From positions 38,935 through 102,934 of the forward strand of contig JBIQJD010000013.1 in NCBI GenBank assembly GCA_044507695.1: a stretch of DNA of 64,000 nucleotides. Direction: 5' to 3'. Every line of letters begins with the position of its first letter. The first letter of the stretch is position 1. The notes beneath the pieces were generated by a model. It ran no database searches. It saw only the letters and a program-made list of their open reading frames with translations, and was not told the origin of the DNA. The position numbers and the translations under genes are program-made. The stretch is from JBIQJD01 sp044507695 (GTDB taxonomy: Bacteria; Bacteroidota; Ignavibacteria; Ignavibacteriales; Ignavibacteriaceae). Positions 1 to 9,534 of this stretch are shown one piece after another.

Positions 1-1444
1 CGATTGAGAAGAGTTTTACATCAGCAAATAATCCGTTCCCGCTGAATGATGCACCTGCTTCAATTATATTTTTAAAATCATTTAAAAAGAATTTAACAGA
101 AGAATAACCTGCATAAATGTTAAACCTTCCCGTGTTAAATTTAACATCAAATCCGTAACCTGAAATTCCATCTTCCATAAAGAAATCTCCGCCTGAAAAT
201 TTCATGAAGGCAGATGGAATGATTAAGCTATCTGCCAGATAAAATGATGCTGCCGGACTTACAGAAAATCCCGCCTGCGAAAAATTAATTGTATCGGGTA
301 AAACCTTTTTGAAATCAGTCTGCTCATAATTGGCCAATAATTCCAGGTTAAAAAATGTCTGAGAAAATGTTTGTCTTAGATTAAATCCCCGGCTGTAATT
401 TTTAAATTTATTTTCTTCATCCGGAGAAATTTCATTAGTTATGTTTTGATCAAACAAATAGTAAAGATTAAAATCGCTGCGCCAAATTTCATCCGGTTTC
501 CATATTCCCTGCAATTTAAACATGTGCCTGAGAGATTTTTCTCTTGCAGTTAATGAATTAACCGGCGCTCTTATTTCATCATACAACGTTGATGAAAAGT
601 TATTACCGGATTGGTAAATGCTGTCAACATCTATTCCGCCGTTTAATCCTGCATCGCTGTTATCGTAACGGTAACTTCCTGTTAAATTAAGTTTGTTAGA
701 AGAAAAATATTTTAATTTCAGATTTACCTGCCAGATTGAAAAATCCGTATTGCTGAAACTCTCATCTCCTTTGCGGTTTGTTACATCAATAAAAAGATTT
801 AACCTGTTTAAAACTCTTGCGTTAAAAATTCCATCAAACATTGCCTGTCCGTACGGACCTTCATAATATTTTATTCTTGTATATGGCGCTGCCGATAAAA
901 AATCCTTTTCTATAAAATTAACTGCAGCAGGCTGATAATGGAATGAATATAAAAACGCCCTCGGCAGTTTAATAATCTCAATTGAATCAATTGATTCTGA
1001 TTGCAGCAGATTGAGATCAAAACCATTGCGTGATCTGTTGTTTAATAAAATTCCATCATGAAGAATTGCCGTACCTGACGGATGAATTCCGTAAATAAAA
1101 AATTCATCCGGGTATCCGTAGATGCCATGATCATTTATAAAACTTACGGAGAAAAGTTTTAAAACATCTGCAGGTGATTCATAATCATATCTTATAATAT
1201 TATTGTTTGAAATGAAACCGGATGAAGATGAAAACGGCTTAAAGTAAAGTGGAACCAGCGTATCTTTTTTTTCAGCCTGCATTTTGCCAATCAAACTGCT
1301 GTCAGCCTGAATTGAATCAGCAGGAATAATTTGAGTTGAATCAGCAAATATAATTGTATCTTTTGAAGCTGTTGTTGTATCAATTTGTGCAAATGAATTG
1401 TTAAAGAAGAGAAGCAGGAAGAGGAAGTTAAATTTTAAATTCAT
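1..1444 (-). CDS. TonB-dependent receptor-like outer-membrane protein, 5' part only
   Basis: The reading frame is open from an ATG at 1444 down to the window edge (481 codons), so the C-terminal part is missing. The product starts with a Sec signal peptide (hydrophobic core, ending FAQ near residue 20). A low-complexity linker rich in D, S and T follows, then a plug-like segment at about residues 88-165, which contains the typical ILHDGI turn and an ending SIDSIEIIKLPRA that resembles the receptor plug consensus. After that come alternating amphipathic stretches with many aromatic residues, as in a beta barrel. Receptors of this type import chelated metals or glycans through the outer membrane, but no substrate can be read here. 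There is no SusD-like partner in the visible part. The gene is divergent from HU. The plug resemblance is seen; the barrel is inferred. Confidence 0.75.
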   Translation of the reverse strand, partial: MNLKFNFLFLLLFFNNSFAQIDTTTASKDTIIFADSTQIIPADSIQADSSLIGKMQAEKKDTLVPLYFKPFSSSSGFISNNNIIRYDYESPADVLKLFSVSFINDHGIYGYPDEFFIYGIHPSGTAILHDGILLNNRSRNGFDLNLLQSESIDSIEIIKLPRAFLYSFHYQPAAVNFIEKDFLSAAPYTRIKYYEGPYGQAMFDGIFNARVLNRLNLFIDVTNRKGDESFSNTDFSIWQVNLKLKYFSSNKLNLTGSYRYDNSDAGLNGGIDVDSIYQSGNNFSSTLYDEIRAPVNSLTAREKSLRHMFKLQGIWKPDEIWRSDFNLYYLFDQNITNEISPDEENKFKNYSRGFNLRQTFSQTFFNLELLANYEQTDFKKVLPDTINFSQAGFSVSPAASFYLADSLIIPSAFMKFSGGDFFMEDGISGYGFDVKFNTGRFNIYAGYSSVKFFLNDFKNIIEAGASFSGNGLFADVKLFSI

Positions 1445-1622
1445 TAATGCATTTGAAATAGTTTTAACAAAATCTTTACAGAAAATAATTAAATAAAATC
1501 TGAGCTACAAAGACACGCGCGTTTAATGATGATAGCACAAAAGTGAAGTTAATTTAAGTACGGCTGAATGGGGTTAAGATGAACTGCTGTTTAAAAAAAT
1601 ATTGATATACAAGGTTAATCTG

Positions 1623-1653
1623 TTTGTTTAATATTAAAAAATTTATAATTTTG
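1623..1653 (+). promoter_or_regulatory. Bacteroidetes-type promoter of the HU gene
   Basis: TTTG at 1623-1626 and TAATTTTG at 1646-1653, separated by 19 bases, match the Bacteroidetes sigma-A pattern TTTG-N17-23-TAnnTTTG. Transcription would start near 1660, giving a leader of about 35 bases before the HU start at 1694. Confidence 0.65.
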
Positions 1654-1693
1654 CTCACGAATTAACTCACCACAACTAAATGAGGTTTTAAAT

Positions 1694-1987
1694 ATGGCAG
1701 CTAAACCAATGACCAAATCACAAGTTCTTGATCATCTTGCAAAGAAGACCGGCTCAACAAAAAAATTCGCCGGGCAATTTCTGGATGAACTTGTATCTCT
1801 TGCACACAAAGAGGCAAAAAAATCTTTTGTTCTTCCTGGTTTAGGTAAATTAGTTGTTGTTAACCGTAAAAAGAGAATCGGCAGAAACCCTGCAACCGGC
1901 GAGACAATGGTTATTCCTGCAAAAAAAGTTTTAAAGTTCAGAATAGCTAAAGCTGCCAAGGATGCAGTATTGGGCTCTAAAAAATAG
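1694..1987 (+). CDS. HU/IHF-family DNA-binding protein
   Basis: This 97-residue basic protein has the normal HU length and fold. Helical dimerisation residues are followed by the beta-arm region with the diagnostic GRNPATGE motif (about residues 63-70) and a lysine-rich C-terminus. HU dimers bend and compact DNA and help replication, recombination and transcription complexes assemble. The start ATG at 1694 sits after a purine-rich AAATGAGG stretch. The gene has its own promoter (1623-1653) and a strong intrinsic terminator (2011-2043), so it is a single-gene unit. HU and IHF subunits cannot be separated from sequence alone, so I give no symbol. Confidence 0.93.
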   Translation: MAAKPMTKSQVLDHLAKKTGSTKKFAGQFLDELVSLAHKEAKKSFVLPGLGKLVVVNRKKRIGRNPATGETMVIPAKKVLKFRIAKAAKDAVLGSKK

Positions 1988-2010
1988 TTATATAGAACAC
2001 TTGTCAGAGT

Positions 2011-2043
2011 AAGTCCCGCCAATTATGTGCGGGACTTTTTTCT
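2011..2043 (+). terminator. Intrinsic terminator after the HU gene
   Basis: Arms AAGTCCCGC (2011-2019) and GCGGGACTT (2029-2037) pair perfectly around a 9-base loop and are followed by a T run. Confidence 0.9.
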
Positions 2044-2233
2044 TTAAACCCGATCCTTTAACCGCATATTTCTTCATTTTTATTGGTCATTATTCATTCC
2101 GGTCAAAAAAATTCAAAAAAAAATTAAAACATGGTTGCTTAACATTTTTGATTTTGTTAATGTTATGAAGCCTAAATTGAAAATAGTTAGTTATTTCTAC
2201 TTAAAACTGTTCTCATTCATATCGGAGGTTCTA

Positions 2234-3430
2234 ATGAAAAAAAATGTACTACTTCTGTTCGCTCTGCTTGCTATAAGCACAACATTAACTTTCTCTCAAA
2301 TTACTGTCATTGATGACTTTGAGAATGGACCAGGCCATTTTACTCAACAAATTACGTTTTCTGGCTCAACAGTTGGGGTGAAAGGATCTGTATTACCACC
2401 GACGGTTGATTCAACTACCGCTGCTTTTGGAGAAAAATCCTTAAAAATCGAAATTTATGACGATGAAACATCAAGTGTTGATTGGCAAGTAAGAATGTTA
2501 TCCGGCGGCGGTGAACCATCTGGTAATGTTTTATTAGATTCTATAGGTTATATTGGATATTGGCTAAAAACAAATGTTGATTTTCTTTCAGCTGGAATTA
2601 TATTAGATGCTCCAGGAACTCCAGCTATTTTGGGTAGCGAAAGAAGTAATCTTTTGCCAGTAATCGGAGATGGTCAGTGGCATTTGTATCAGTGGGATTT
2701 AGCTGATTCTAATCAATGGAATGCCTGGGCAGGTGCTGGAACAAACGGAATTATTGAAAATCCAGTTACAATTGATGCAATTTGGTTTGCTGCACCTGAT
2801 AGCTTAGCCAATTCAGATACAGCAATTGTTTGGTTTGATTATCTTACCTACAATCCAACCGGTGAAGTACCTGTAGAACTTGTATCTTTTGCTGCTACTG
2901 TAAATCAGAATATTGTTGATTTGAAATGGATTACAGCTACAGAAACCAACAACAAAGGTTTTGAAGTAGAAAGAAAATCAGCAAACGGTTCTTTTGAAAA
3001 GATTGCTTTTGTTGATGGTAAAGGAACCTCAACAGATATTTCAGCATATGTATATTCTGATGCAGTAGAAAAAGCAGGCAAATATACATATAGATTGAAA
3101 CAAGTTGATTTTGATGGAACATTCACATATTCAAACGCGGTAGAAGTTGAAATAATTGCTGCTCCGGGTGAATATGCACTTGCACAGAATTATCCAAATC
3201 CTTTCAACCCTGCAACAACAATTACATTCAATATGCCTGAAGCAGGAATGGCTAATTTAGCTGTTTACAACCTGCTCGGTGAAAAAGTTGCTGAACTTGT
3301 AAATGAAGTAAAAGAAAGCGGTTTCCACACCGTTAACTTTGATGCTTCTAACCTTGCAAGCGGTACATACATTTATACATTAAATGTAAACGGTAATGCT
3401 ATCTCAAAGAAAATGGTATTGATGAAGTAA
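2234..3430 (+). CDS. Secreted protein with T9SS type-A sorting domain
   Basis: The start at 2234 is preferred over upstream in-frame codons because ATCGGAGG lies just before it and a clear signal peptide follows (cleaved near FSQ, residue 22). The 398-residue product has three parts. The first is a beta-sandwich-like region of about 200 residues, rich in W, D and G, resembling carbohydrate-binding or jelly-roll modules. The second is an Ig/FnIII-like domain beginning PVELVSF (about residues 215-310). The third is a C-terminal sorting domain of about 80 residues with NYPNPFNPATTI and the ending SKKMVLMK. Such domains direct export across the outer membrane by the type IX system, usually followed by cleavage and surface attachment. 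The ligand of the N-terminal module is unknown. The gene stands alone and ends at a strong terminator. Confidence 0.88.
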   Translation: MKKNVLLLFALLAISTTLTFSQITVIDDFENGPGHFTQQITFSGSTVGVKGSVLPPTVDSTTAAFGEKSLKIEIYDDETSSVDWQVRMLSGGGEPSGNVLLDSIGYIGYWLKTNVDFLSAGIILDAPGTPAILGSERSNLLPVIGDGQWHLYQWDLADSNQWNAWAGAGTNGIIENPVTIDAIWFAAPDSLANSDTAIVWFDYLTYNPTGEVPVELVSFAATVNQNIVDLKWITATETNNKGFEVERKSANGSFEKIAFVDGKGTSTDISAYVYSDAVEKAGKYTYRLKQVDFDGTFTYSNAVEVEIIAAPGEYALAQNYPNPFNPATTITFNMPEAGMANLAVYNLLGEKVAELVNEVKESGFHTVNFDASNLASGTYIYTLNVNGNAISKKMVLMK

Positions 3431-3461
3431 TTTCATTTCAAAACCTTTTCATAAGATATTC

Positions 3462-3491
3462 AAAGGCACGAATCAATTTCGTGCCTTTTTT
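3462..3491 (+). terminator. Intrinsic terminator after the T9SS cargo gene
   Basis: Arms AAAGGCACGAA (3462-3472) and TTCGTGCCTTT (3478-3488) are perfectly complementary around a 5-base loop and end in a T run. Confidence 0.92.
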
Positions 3492-3522
3492 GTTTTAAAT
3501 ATTGTATTGTATCGTTGTTGTC

Positions 3523-3542
3523 ATTCCCGTGAAAACGGGAAT
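3523..3542. repeat. Small palindrome with GAAA loop
   Basis: ATTCCCGT (3523-3530), GAAA, ACGGGAAT (3535-3542): an 8-bp stem closed by a GNRA tetraloop. It resembles the widespread GTCATTCCCG...CGGGAATCT intergenic palindrome seen in many bacterial genomes. No gene overlaps it. Confidence 0.6.
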
Positions 3543-3550
3543 CTAAATGC

Positions 3551-3606
3551 AAACCTCGGAGGTTTACATGATGAATACTCATGGCTAACCTCCGAGGTTT
3601 TTTATT
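3551..3606. repeat. 14-bp perfect inverted repeat, terminator-like on plus
   Basis: AAACCTCGGAGGTT (3551-3564) and AACCTCCGAGGTTT (3587-3600) are perfect reverse complements with a 22-base loop, and TTTTTT follows at the right. Each arm is itself nearly palindromic around CCTCGGAGG. It may act as a second terminator or be a dispersed palindromic element lying beside the one at 3523. Confidence 0.65.
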
Positions 3607-3702
3607 CAAATTCGCCAATTCTCAAATTCGCAAATCCCCGAAAACACATACGCAATTTTTCACTTTTAAATAATCATTTCCTTGTTGTATTTTGCACCAT
3701 CC

Positions 3703-5493
3703 ATGAAGCTATTATTATCATATCTCAGAAATTACTGGAAGCTTGTTCTGCTTGCATTAATTCTTGCCGCGGTAAACCAGGTTTTTTCTTTATTAGATCC
3801 TCAAATCTTCAGGATTGTAATTGATAAGTACGCAACTAAATTTGAACAGTACACTAATGAAGAATTTTTTCAAGGCGTGTTATTGCTGCTGCTGGCGGCT
3901 GTTGGCGTGGCATTTATCTCCCGCATAGCAAAGAACTTTCAGGATTATTATGTAAATGTTATAACTCAGCGGCTTGGCGCTCAAATCTACACTGATGGAA
4001 TCCGTCACTCTCTTGAACTTCCATATTCATTATTTGAAGATCAGAGCAGCGGACAAACTCTCGGCATTCTTCAGAAAGTAAGAGTTGATGTTGAACGGCT
4101 GATCAGTATGGTTGTTAATACTTTATTTACAACTTTGGTTGGAGTAATCTTTGTTACTATTTATGCAGTTAGTGTTCACTGGTTAATAGCGCCAATTTAT
4201 TTCAGTGCTGTTCCAATAATCGGAATCATCAGTTTAACATTAAGCAAGAAGATTAAAAAAATTCAAAAGCAGATTGTTGCCGAAACTACCGCACTTGCCG
4301 GCACCACTACTGAATCGCTCCGGAATATTGAACTTGTAAAAAGTCTCGGACTCGGAAACCAGGAGATTAACCGGCTTAATTCAACTACAGATCAGATTTT
4401 AAAACTTGAACTGAAAAAAGTTAAGTACCTGCGCGGGCTGAGTTTCATTCAAGGTACAGCTGTAAATTTTATAAGAACAAGTATTCTGTTTCTTATGCTG
4501 TACCTGATTTTTGCAAGACAAATTACTGTTGGTGAATTTTTCTCTCTGTTCATTTATTCATTCTTTATCTTCGGTCCGCTGCAGAGTCTTGGAGAAATAA
4601 TTAATATCTACCGTGAAGCAGAAGTTTCTTTAAATAATTTTCAGAATATTTTGAAACTGCCGCGGGAATACAAACCATCAAAACCAAGGCAAATTAAGCA
4701 AATAAAATCACTTGAATTTTCGAATGTAAGTTTCAAACATCAATCTGCACTTTCAAAAGCATTAAACGGAATTTCATTCAAAGCAGAACTTGGTGAAACA
4801 GTTGCGTTTGTAGGACCTTCCGGTTCAGGCAAAACCACACTTGTTAAACTGCTTGTCGGGCTTTACACTCCGCAGGAAGGAAACATAATTTATAACGGAA
4901 TTCCGGGTGAGGAAATTGATTTTGATGAATTGAGAGAGAAGATTGGATTTGTTACACAGGATGCACAGCTTTTTTCAGGAACTATAAAAGAAAATCTGCT
5001 ATTCGTTAATCCTTCCGCATCTGATGATGAAATGCTTGAAGTTCTGCACAAGGCTGCTGCTGATAATTTACTTGCGCGCGCGGATAAAGGATTAAATACT
5101 TTAATTGGTGAAGGAGGCGTAAAAGTTTCAGGCGGAGAAAAGCAAAGGTTATCAATTGCACGTGCACTTTTGCGTAAACCTGATATTCTGATTTTTGATG
5201 AAGCAACTTCTGCACTTGATTCATTAACCGAAGAAGAGATAAACAAAACAATCAGGAATGTTTCAGCTCAAAAAGATTTGATTACAATTATGATTGCTCA
5301 CAGGCTTTCCACAGTTCTTCATGCGGATAAAATTTATGTTCTCGAAAAAGGAAAAATAATTGAATCAGGCAAACATTCAGAGCTTCTTGATTTGAAAGGA
5401 TTATATTATGCAATGTGGCGCCAGCAGATTGGTGAACGAAAACTTAACGGTGAAGCTCTGCTCTTAAACAAGGAAGAAACGAGTTTAAATTAG
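3703..5493 (+). CDS. ABC exporter, fused permease and ATPase (MsbA-like half transporter)
   Basis: The N-terminal half (about residues 1-310) has six predicted membrane helices of the type-IV exporter fold. The C-terminal half is an ATPase with Walker A GPSGSGKTT (about residue 371), signature VSGGEKQRLS (about 475) and Walker B ILIFDEATSALD (about 495). Such half transporters dimerise and export lipids, lipid-linked molecules, peptides or drugs across the inner membrane. The substrate cannot be read from the sequence. I chose the ATG at 3703 (MKLLLSYLRNYWK) over a TTG seven codons upstream because it gives the usual short cytoplasmic N-terminus. The 596-residue length is normal. The amylase gene follows after 62 bases on the same strand. 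Confidence 0.92.
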   Translation: MKLLLSYLRNYWKLVLLALILAAVNQVFSLLDPQIFRIVIDKYATKFEQYTNEEFFQGVLLLLLAAVGVAFISRIAKNFQDYYVNVITQRLGAQIYTDGIRHSLELPYSLFEDQSSGQTLGILQKVRVDVERLISMVVNTLFTTLVGVIFVTIYAVSVHWLIAPIYFSAVPIIGIISLTLSKKIKKIQKQIVAETTALAGTTTESLRNIELVKSLGLGNQEINRLNSTTDQILKLELKKVKYLRGLSFIQGTAVNFIRTSILFLMLYLIFARQITVGEFFSLFIYSFFIFGPLQSLGEIINIYREAEVSLNNFQNILKLPREYKPSKPRQIKQIKSLEFSNVSFKHQSALSKALNGISFKAELGETVAFVGPSGSGKTTLVKLLVGLYTPQEGNIIYNGIPGEEIDFDELREKIGFVTQDAQLFSGTIKENLLFVNPSASDDEMLEVLHKAAADNLLARADKGLNTLIGEGGVKVSGGEKQRLSIARALLRKPDILIFDEATSALDSLTEEEINKTIRNVSAQKDLITIMIAHRLSTVLHADKIYVLEKGKIIESGKHSELLDLKGLYYAMWRQQIGERKLNGEALLLNKEETSLN

Positions 5494-5555
5494 CAGAACA
5501 AATTTCCCTCCGCTTTATTAACTTGCGTAATAATTTTTATTCATATTAAATTCCT

Positions 5556-7943
5556 ATGCTGTTAAAATATTCCTTCACAATCCTGCTTATAATTTTTACT
5601 TTTCATAATTCTTTTCCTCAGCAAATAAATGAACTTATTCATCCTTTAAGATTAACTGCCGGTGAAACGGATACTGTTTTAATCAGTGACCTTTTCTATT
5701 CTGAAAATTATGATTTGAATTTTATCCCGGATACATCTGTTAACATTCAATATGATTCCGATTCTGAAAAGCTGATATTAACTCCGGCAGATAATTTTGA
5801 AGGGATGAAACTTTTAAAATTCAATTTTAAAGATGAAGAATTTGCTCTCCCTGTTATATCGGAAGTAATTCAAAAGTTTACTTTTAGATTTAAAGCTGAT
5901 TCCATTCCACAGCGTGTAAACCTGTTTGGCAGCTTTAACGGCTGGAACCGCGAAGACATTCCAATGTTTGATGCTGATAGTGATCATGTTTATGAAGCAT
6001 CAATTTCACTTGAGCCGGGCAGTTACCAGTACAAATTTTTTGTTGATGGCAGCGAATTGATTGATGAATCAAATCCCGATAAAATGCCAAATGGATTTGG
6101 CGGATATAATTCAGTTATTTCCGTTAAACCAATTCACTCTGGAAAGATTTTTCTTCATAAAAATACTTTTGTTGATAATGAAGAGAATATAGTTCTCGGC
6201 TTCATATTTGAAAGTGAAAAGGAAGAAGCAGTTAAAGCTGATGAAGTAATTCTTTTGCTTGATAATAAAATCATCCCGGCAGAATATGTTTCAGTTGTAA
6301 AGAATAAGATCAATATTACTCTTCCAAAAGAAAATCTTAAAGGATATAAAACAATTAGAGCGGCTGTAAACAAGGGCGGAAAGGTGAGCGGTATTCAATC
6401 TGTCTTTTTAAAAGATGGAAAACCTGCTGCTGCAAATGATCCGGAGTTATTTCAATCAAAAACTATTTACGCTTTGATGATTGACAGATTTTCTGATGGC
6501 GATACAACAAATTCAATTCCGGTTATACATCCTGAACTTTCTGCAAAAGCAAATTATATGGGAGGAGATCTTCAGGGAATAATTAATAAATTGAATGAAG
6601 GATATTTCAACTCACTCGGAATTAATACAATCTGGATTTCCCCTGTTATTGAAAACGCTGACAGCGCTTACCAGGAATATCCCGAGCCGCACCGCTATTA
6701 TTCAGCGTATCATGGCTATTGGCCTGTTCATCTATCAAACGTTGAGGAACGTTTCGGCAGTATGGAACTTCTTAAAAAATTAATTTCTCTTGCTCATGAT
6801 ATAGGAATAAAAGTTCTGCTGGATTTTGTTGCTCATCATGTTCACATTGAACATCCTTTCTGGAAAAATCATCGTGATTGGTTCGGAGTGCTTGATTTGC
6901 CTGATGGAAGAAAAAATTTGCGGTTGTGGGATGAACAGAGATTAACAACATGGTTTGAGCCATACATGCCAACTTTTGATTACCTGAGTGCAGAAGCCGC
7001 ACTTGATACAATGACTGACAATGCTGTTTGGTGGCTTAAAGAAACCTGCGCTGATGGTTTTAGGCATGATGCTGTGAAACATGTTCCAAATGAATTCTGG
7101 CGGATGTTAACTTCAAAAATTAAAAATGAAATTGAAGAAAAAGAGAACCGTAAGGTTTATCAGATTGGTGAAACATTCGGTAGTTTCGATCTTGTTAACT
7201 CATACGTAAATAATGGTCAGCTAACTGCGCAGTTTAATTTTAATCTTTATGATACCGCTCTTCCAGTTTTTCTTGAACCTGATATTTCATTTTCTGTTCT
7301 TGATGAACAAATGCAAAAAAGTTTTTCAGTATTTGGTGAGAACAATTTGATGGGAAATATTATTGACAGCCATGATAAAGTACGTTATATGGCTTATGCT
7401 GATGGTGATATTTCTCTGAATACAGATAATACAGCAGAAATAGGCTGGAATAATCCGCCGGAAGTTGATGAGAGAAGAAGTTATGATAAACTGAAATTGC
7501 ATCTTACTTACTTATTATCAATTCCCGGCATTCCGGTTATTTATTATGGAGACGAATTTGGAATGACTGGTGCTTCTGATCCTGATAACAGGCGCATGAT
7601 GAAATTTGATGATGAACTTTCTGTTTGGGAAAAACAAACTTTACATGATGTTACTCAATTGATTAATATTCGGAAGAATCATTCCGCTTTACAGTATGGT
7701 GATTTTTATATATTAGCTGCAGATGAAAATATTTATAGTTACCTCCGTTCTGATTTTAATGAGAGAATTTTAGTTGTGCTGAATAAATCAGAAAAACCTC
7801 AGCAGCTTAAATTATCTTTGCCTGAAGTTTACACAAGTACAGAGGCAGTTGATCTTTTTACAGGTGATAAATATTTAATAAATAATAATTCGCTGTATGT
7901 AAATGTTCCTTCAATCGGTTACCGGATTTTTAAAATTAATTAA
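5556..7943 (+). CDS. Secreted GH13 alpha-amylase-family enzyme with CBM48-like domain
   Basis: This 795-residue protein has a signal peptide (cleavage near FPQ, residue 21) and then a CBM48/AMPK-like glycogen-binding domain at about residues 105-190 (VNLFGSFNGW, YQYKFFVDG). The GH13 catalytic barrel follows. Its four conserved regions are visible: LLDFVAHHVH (about 421), GFRHDAVKH with the nucleophile Asp (about 503), GETFGS with the acid/base Glu (about 538) and DSHD (about 605). A C-terminal beta domain closes the protein. It should hydrolyse alpha-1,4-glucans such as starch, glycogen or maltodextrins in the periplasm or outside the cell. There is no T9SS domain, so a periplasmic location is likely. 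The exact product specificity is not visible. Confidence 0.93.
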   Translation: MLLKYSFTILLIIFTFHNSFPQQINELIHPLRLTAGETDTVLISDLFYSENYDLNFIPDTSVNIQYDSDSEKLILTPADNFEGMKLLKFNFKDEEFALPVISEVIQKFTFRFKADSIPQRVNLFGSFNGWNREDIPMFDADSDHVYEASISLEPGSYQYKFFVDGSELIDESNPDKMPNGFGGYNSVISVKPIHSGKIFLHKNTFVDNEENIVLGFIFESEKEEAVKADEVILLLDNKIIPAEYVSVVKNKINITLPKENLKGYKTIRAAVNKGGKVSGIQSVFLKDGKPAAANDPELFQSKTIYALMIDRFSDGDTTNSIPVIHPELSAKANYMGGDLQGIINKLNEGYFNSLGINTIWISPVIENADSAYQEYPEPHRYYSAYHGYWPVHLSNVEERFGSMELLKKLISLAHDIGIKVLLDFVAHHVHIEHPFWKNHRDWFGVLDLPDGRKNLRLWDEQRLTTWFEPYMPTFDYLSAEAALDTMTDNAVWWLKETCADGFRHDAVKHVPNEFWRMLTSKIKNEIEEKENRKVYQIGETFGSFDLVNSYVNNGQLTAQFNFNLYDTALPVFLEPDISFSVLDEQMQKSFSVFGENNLMGNIIDSHDKVRYMAYADGDISLNTDNTAEIGWNNPPEVDERRSYDKLKLHLTYLLSIPGIPVIYYGDEFGMTGASDPDNRRMMKFDDELSVWEKQTLHDVTQLINIRKNHSALQYGDFYILAADENIYSYLRSDFNERILVVLNKSEKPQQLKLSLPEVYTSTEAVDLFTGDKYLINNNSLYVNVPSIGYRIFKIN

Positions 7944-7976
7944 GATTTTTCGTTGAGCCATTAAAACAGGAGTGTT

Positions 7977-9308
7977 ATGAATTCATCAATCAAAATGATA
8001 ATTCTTCTTACATCATTAATTCTTTTTTCATGTTCAAATGATAATAATTCACAGCCTAACAAAGAACTGGAAAATAAAATGAACAGTATTGCAGAACAGT
8101 ATGTGAAATTAATTTTAAAAGTTGGGCAGCATGATCCCGGTTATGTTGATGCATATTACGGCCCGGAAGAATGGCAGCCCGGCGGGGAAGTTGAAGTCGG
8201 AGATTCCGCAGCAATACAAGCGCTGTATGATGAAACATCTGCTCTGCTCGATAGTCTTGATGCATTAGCAGAGGAAAAATCTGATGACCTTTTAACATTG
8301 CGGTATAGGTATCTTTACAAACAACTTCTTGCTGTGCAGGGAAGAATATTTATGCTGGCGGGCGGCAAGTTCACTTTTGATGAAGAAGCAAAAGTGCTTT
8401 ATGATGTAACTCCGCCTTCTTTCACTGAAGAACATTTTAAATCAGTACTTGAAGAACTGGATAAAATTCTTCCCGGTTCAGGAGATATATCAAAACGGCT
8501 GAATGAGTTTAAAAAAGATTTTATAATTCCAGTTGATAAACTTGATACAGTATTTCAAACTGCAATACAGGAATGCCGTAAACGTACACTGCAGTATATC
8601 AAATTACCTGCAAATGAAAATTTCAAAGTTGAATATGTGCAGGATAAACCATGGGCTGGTTATAACTGGTACAAAGGAAACAGCTACAGCGTGATTGAAG
8701 TTAATACTTCCATACCGATTTATATTGATAGAGCAGTTGATCTTGCAGCACATGAAGGATATCCCGGACATCATGTTTATAATGCATTGCTTGAAAATAA
8801 TCTTGTTAAAAAAAGAGGATGGGTTGAGTTCTCTGTTTATCCTCTTTATTCTCCGCAATCTCTGATTGCAGAAGGTTCCGCAAATTTTGGAATTGAAGTT
8901 GCATTCCCGGGTGATTCAAGAATTAAATTTGAAAAAGAAGTTCTCTTTCCTTTAGCAGGAATTGATCCAGATAAAGCTGATGATTACTACAAAGTACTTA
9001 AACTTCAATCAAAATTATCTTATGCAGGGAATGAAGCTGCAAGACATTATCTCAATGGTGAATGGACGCGTGAAAAAGCGATTGACTGGAAGGTGAAATA
9101 TACATTGATGACTCCCGAACGCGCTGAAGTAAATATGAAGTTTGTTGATAATTACAGGAGTTACGTAATTAACTACAATGTTGGTAAAGATCTCGTTAAG
9201 GAATATTTTTTAAAACGCGGAGCTGAAGAAAATCAGCCTGAAAAAAGATGGGAACTTATGGAATATATTTTATCAACTCCTCAAACACCATCCGGAATGA
9301 GCCGGTAG
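7977..9308 (+). CDS. DUF885-family lipoprotein, putative zinc-dependent hydrolase
   Basis: The product begins with a lipoprotein signal whose lipobox is LFSC (Cys about residue 19), so it is anchored to a membrane on the periplasmic side. The rest matches the DUF885 family. The key signature is AAHEGYPGHH at about residues 257-266, an HExxHH-like metal site, with a downstream AEGSANFG segment that supplies the second-shell Glu. DUF885 proteins are related to zinc metallopeptidases, but most lack a defined substrate. The 443-residue length is somewhat shorter than the common 550-600. An AGGAG-like site (ACAGGAGTG) precedes the ATG. It lies 33 bases after the amylase gene and could be co-transcribed with it. 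Confidence 0.85.
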   Translation: MNSSIKMIILLTSLILFSCSNDNNSQPNKELENKMNSIAEQYVKLILKVGQHDPGYVDAYYGPEEWQPGGEVEVGDSAAIQALYDETSALLDSLDALAEEKSDDLLTLRYRYLYKQLLAVQGRIFMLAGGKFTFDEEAKVLYDVTPPSFTEEHFKSVLEELDKILPGSGDISKRLNEFKKDFIIPVDKLDTVFQTAIQECRKRTLQYIKLPANENFKVEYVQDKPWAGYNWYKGNSYSVIEVNTSIPIYIDRAVDLAAHEGYPGHHVYNALLENNLVKKRGWVEFSVYPLYSPQSLIAEGSANFGIEVAFPGDSRIKFEKEVLFPLAGIDPDKADDYYKVLKLQSKLSYAGNEAARHYLNGEWTREKAIDWKVKYTLMTPERAEVNMKFVDNYRSYVINYNVGKDLVKEYFLKRGAEENQPEKRWELMEYILSTPQTPSGMSR

Positions 9309-9337
9309 AAACAATTCAAACTGGAGGAAAGGAGTAG

Positions 9338-9410
9338 TGGAGAAATGGAGTGTTGTAGTGTCGGAATAACCGGGTATTTAACCCAGAAAACCACCTGCTT
9401 CATTTCTCCA
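9338..9410. repeat. Nested inverted repeat in the gap before the sigma-factor gene
   Basis: TGGAGAAATG (9338-9347) pairs perfectly with CATTTCTCCA (9401-9410). Inside the loop lies a smaller hairpin GGGT-ATTTA-ACCC (9372-9384). The left flank is a G-rich run of GGAG/GTAGTG units. There is no T run and no coding potential. It could be a transcribed structure or a degenerate intergenic repeat. Confidence 0.45.
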
Positions 9411-9534
9411 GGAAAAAAGTTTAGAAATTATTAATCTGCCAACAACATTTTTCCTTCCCGCGCATCTTTATATATACAGTAAAAATTAATAGTATTAATT
9501 TGAGTTAAGAATTCACAAATATTTAAGAGCGGGA

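Noticed and set aside
1732..2022. 96-codon frame antisense to HU
   Set aside because: It covers the HU gene and its terminator on the other strand and shows no recognisable motif.
3507..3824. 105-codon plus-strand frame
   Set aside because: It runs through two palindromic repeats and into the ABC exporter gene in another frame; no ribosome site or domain.
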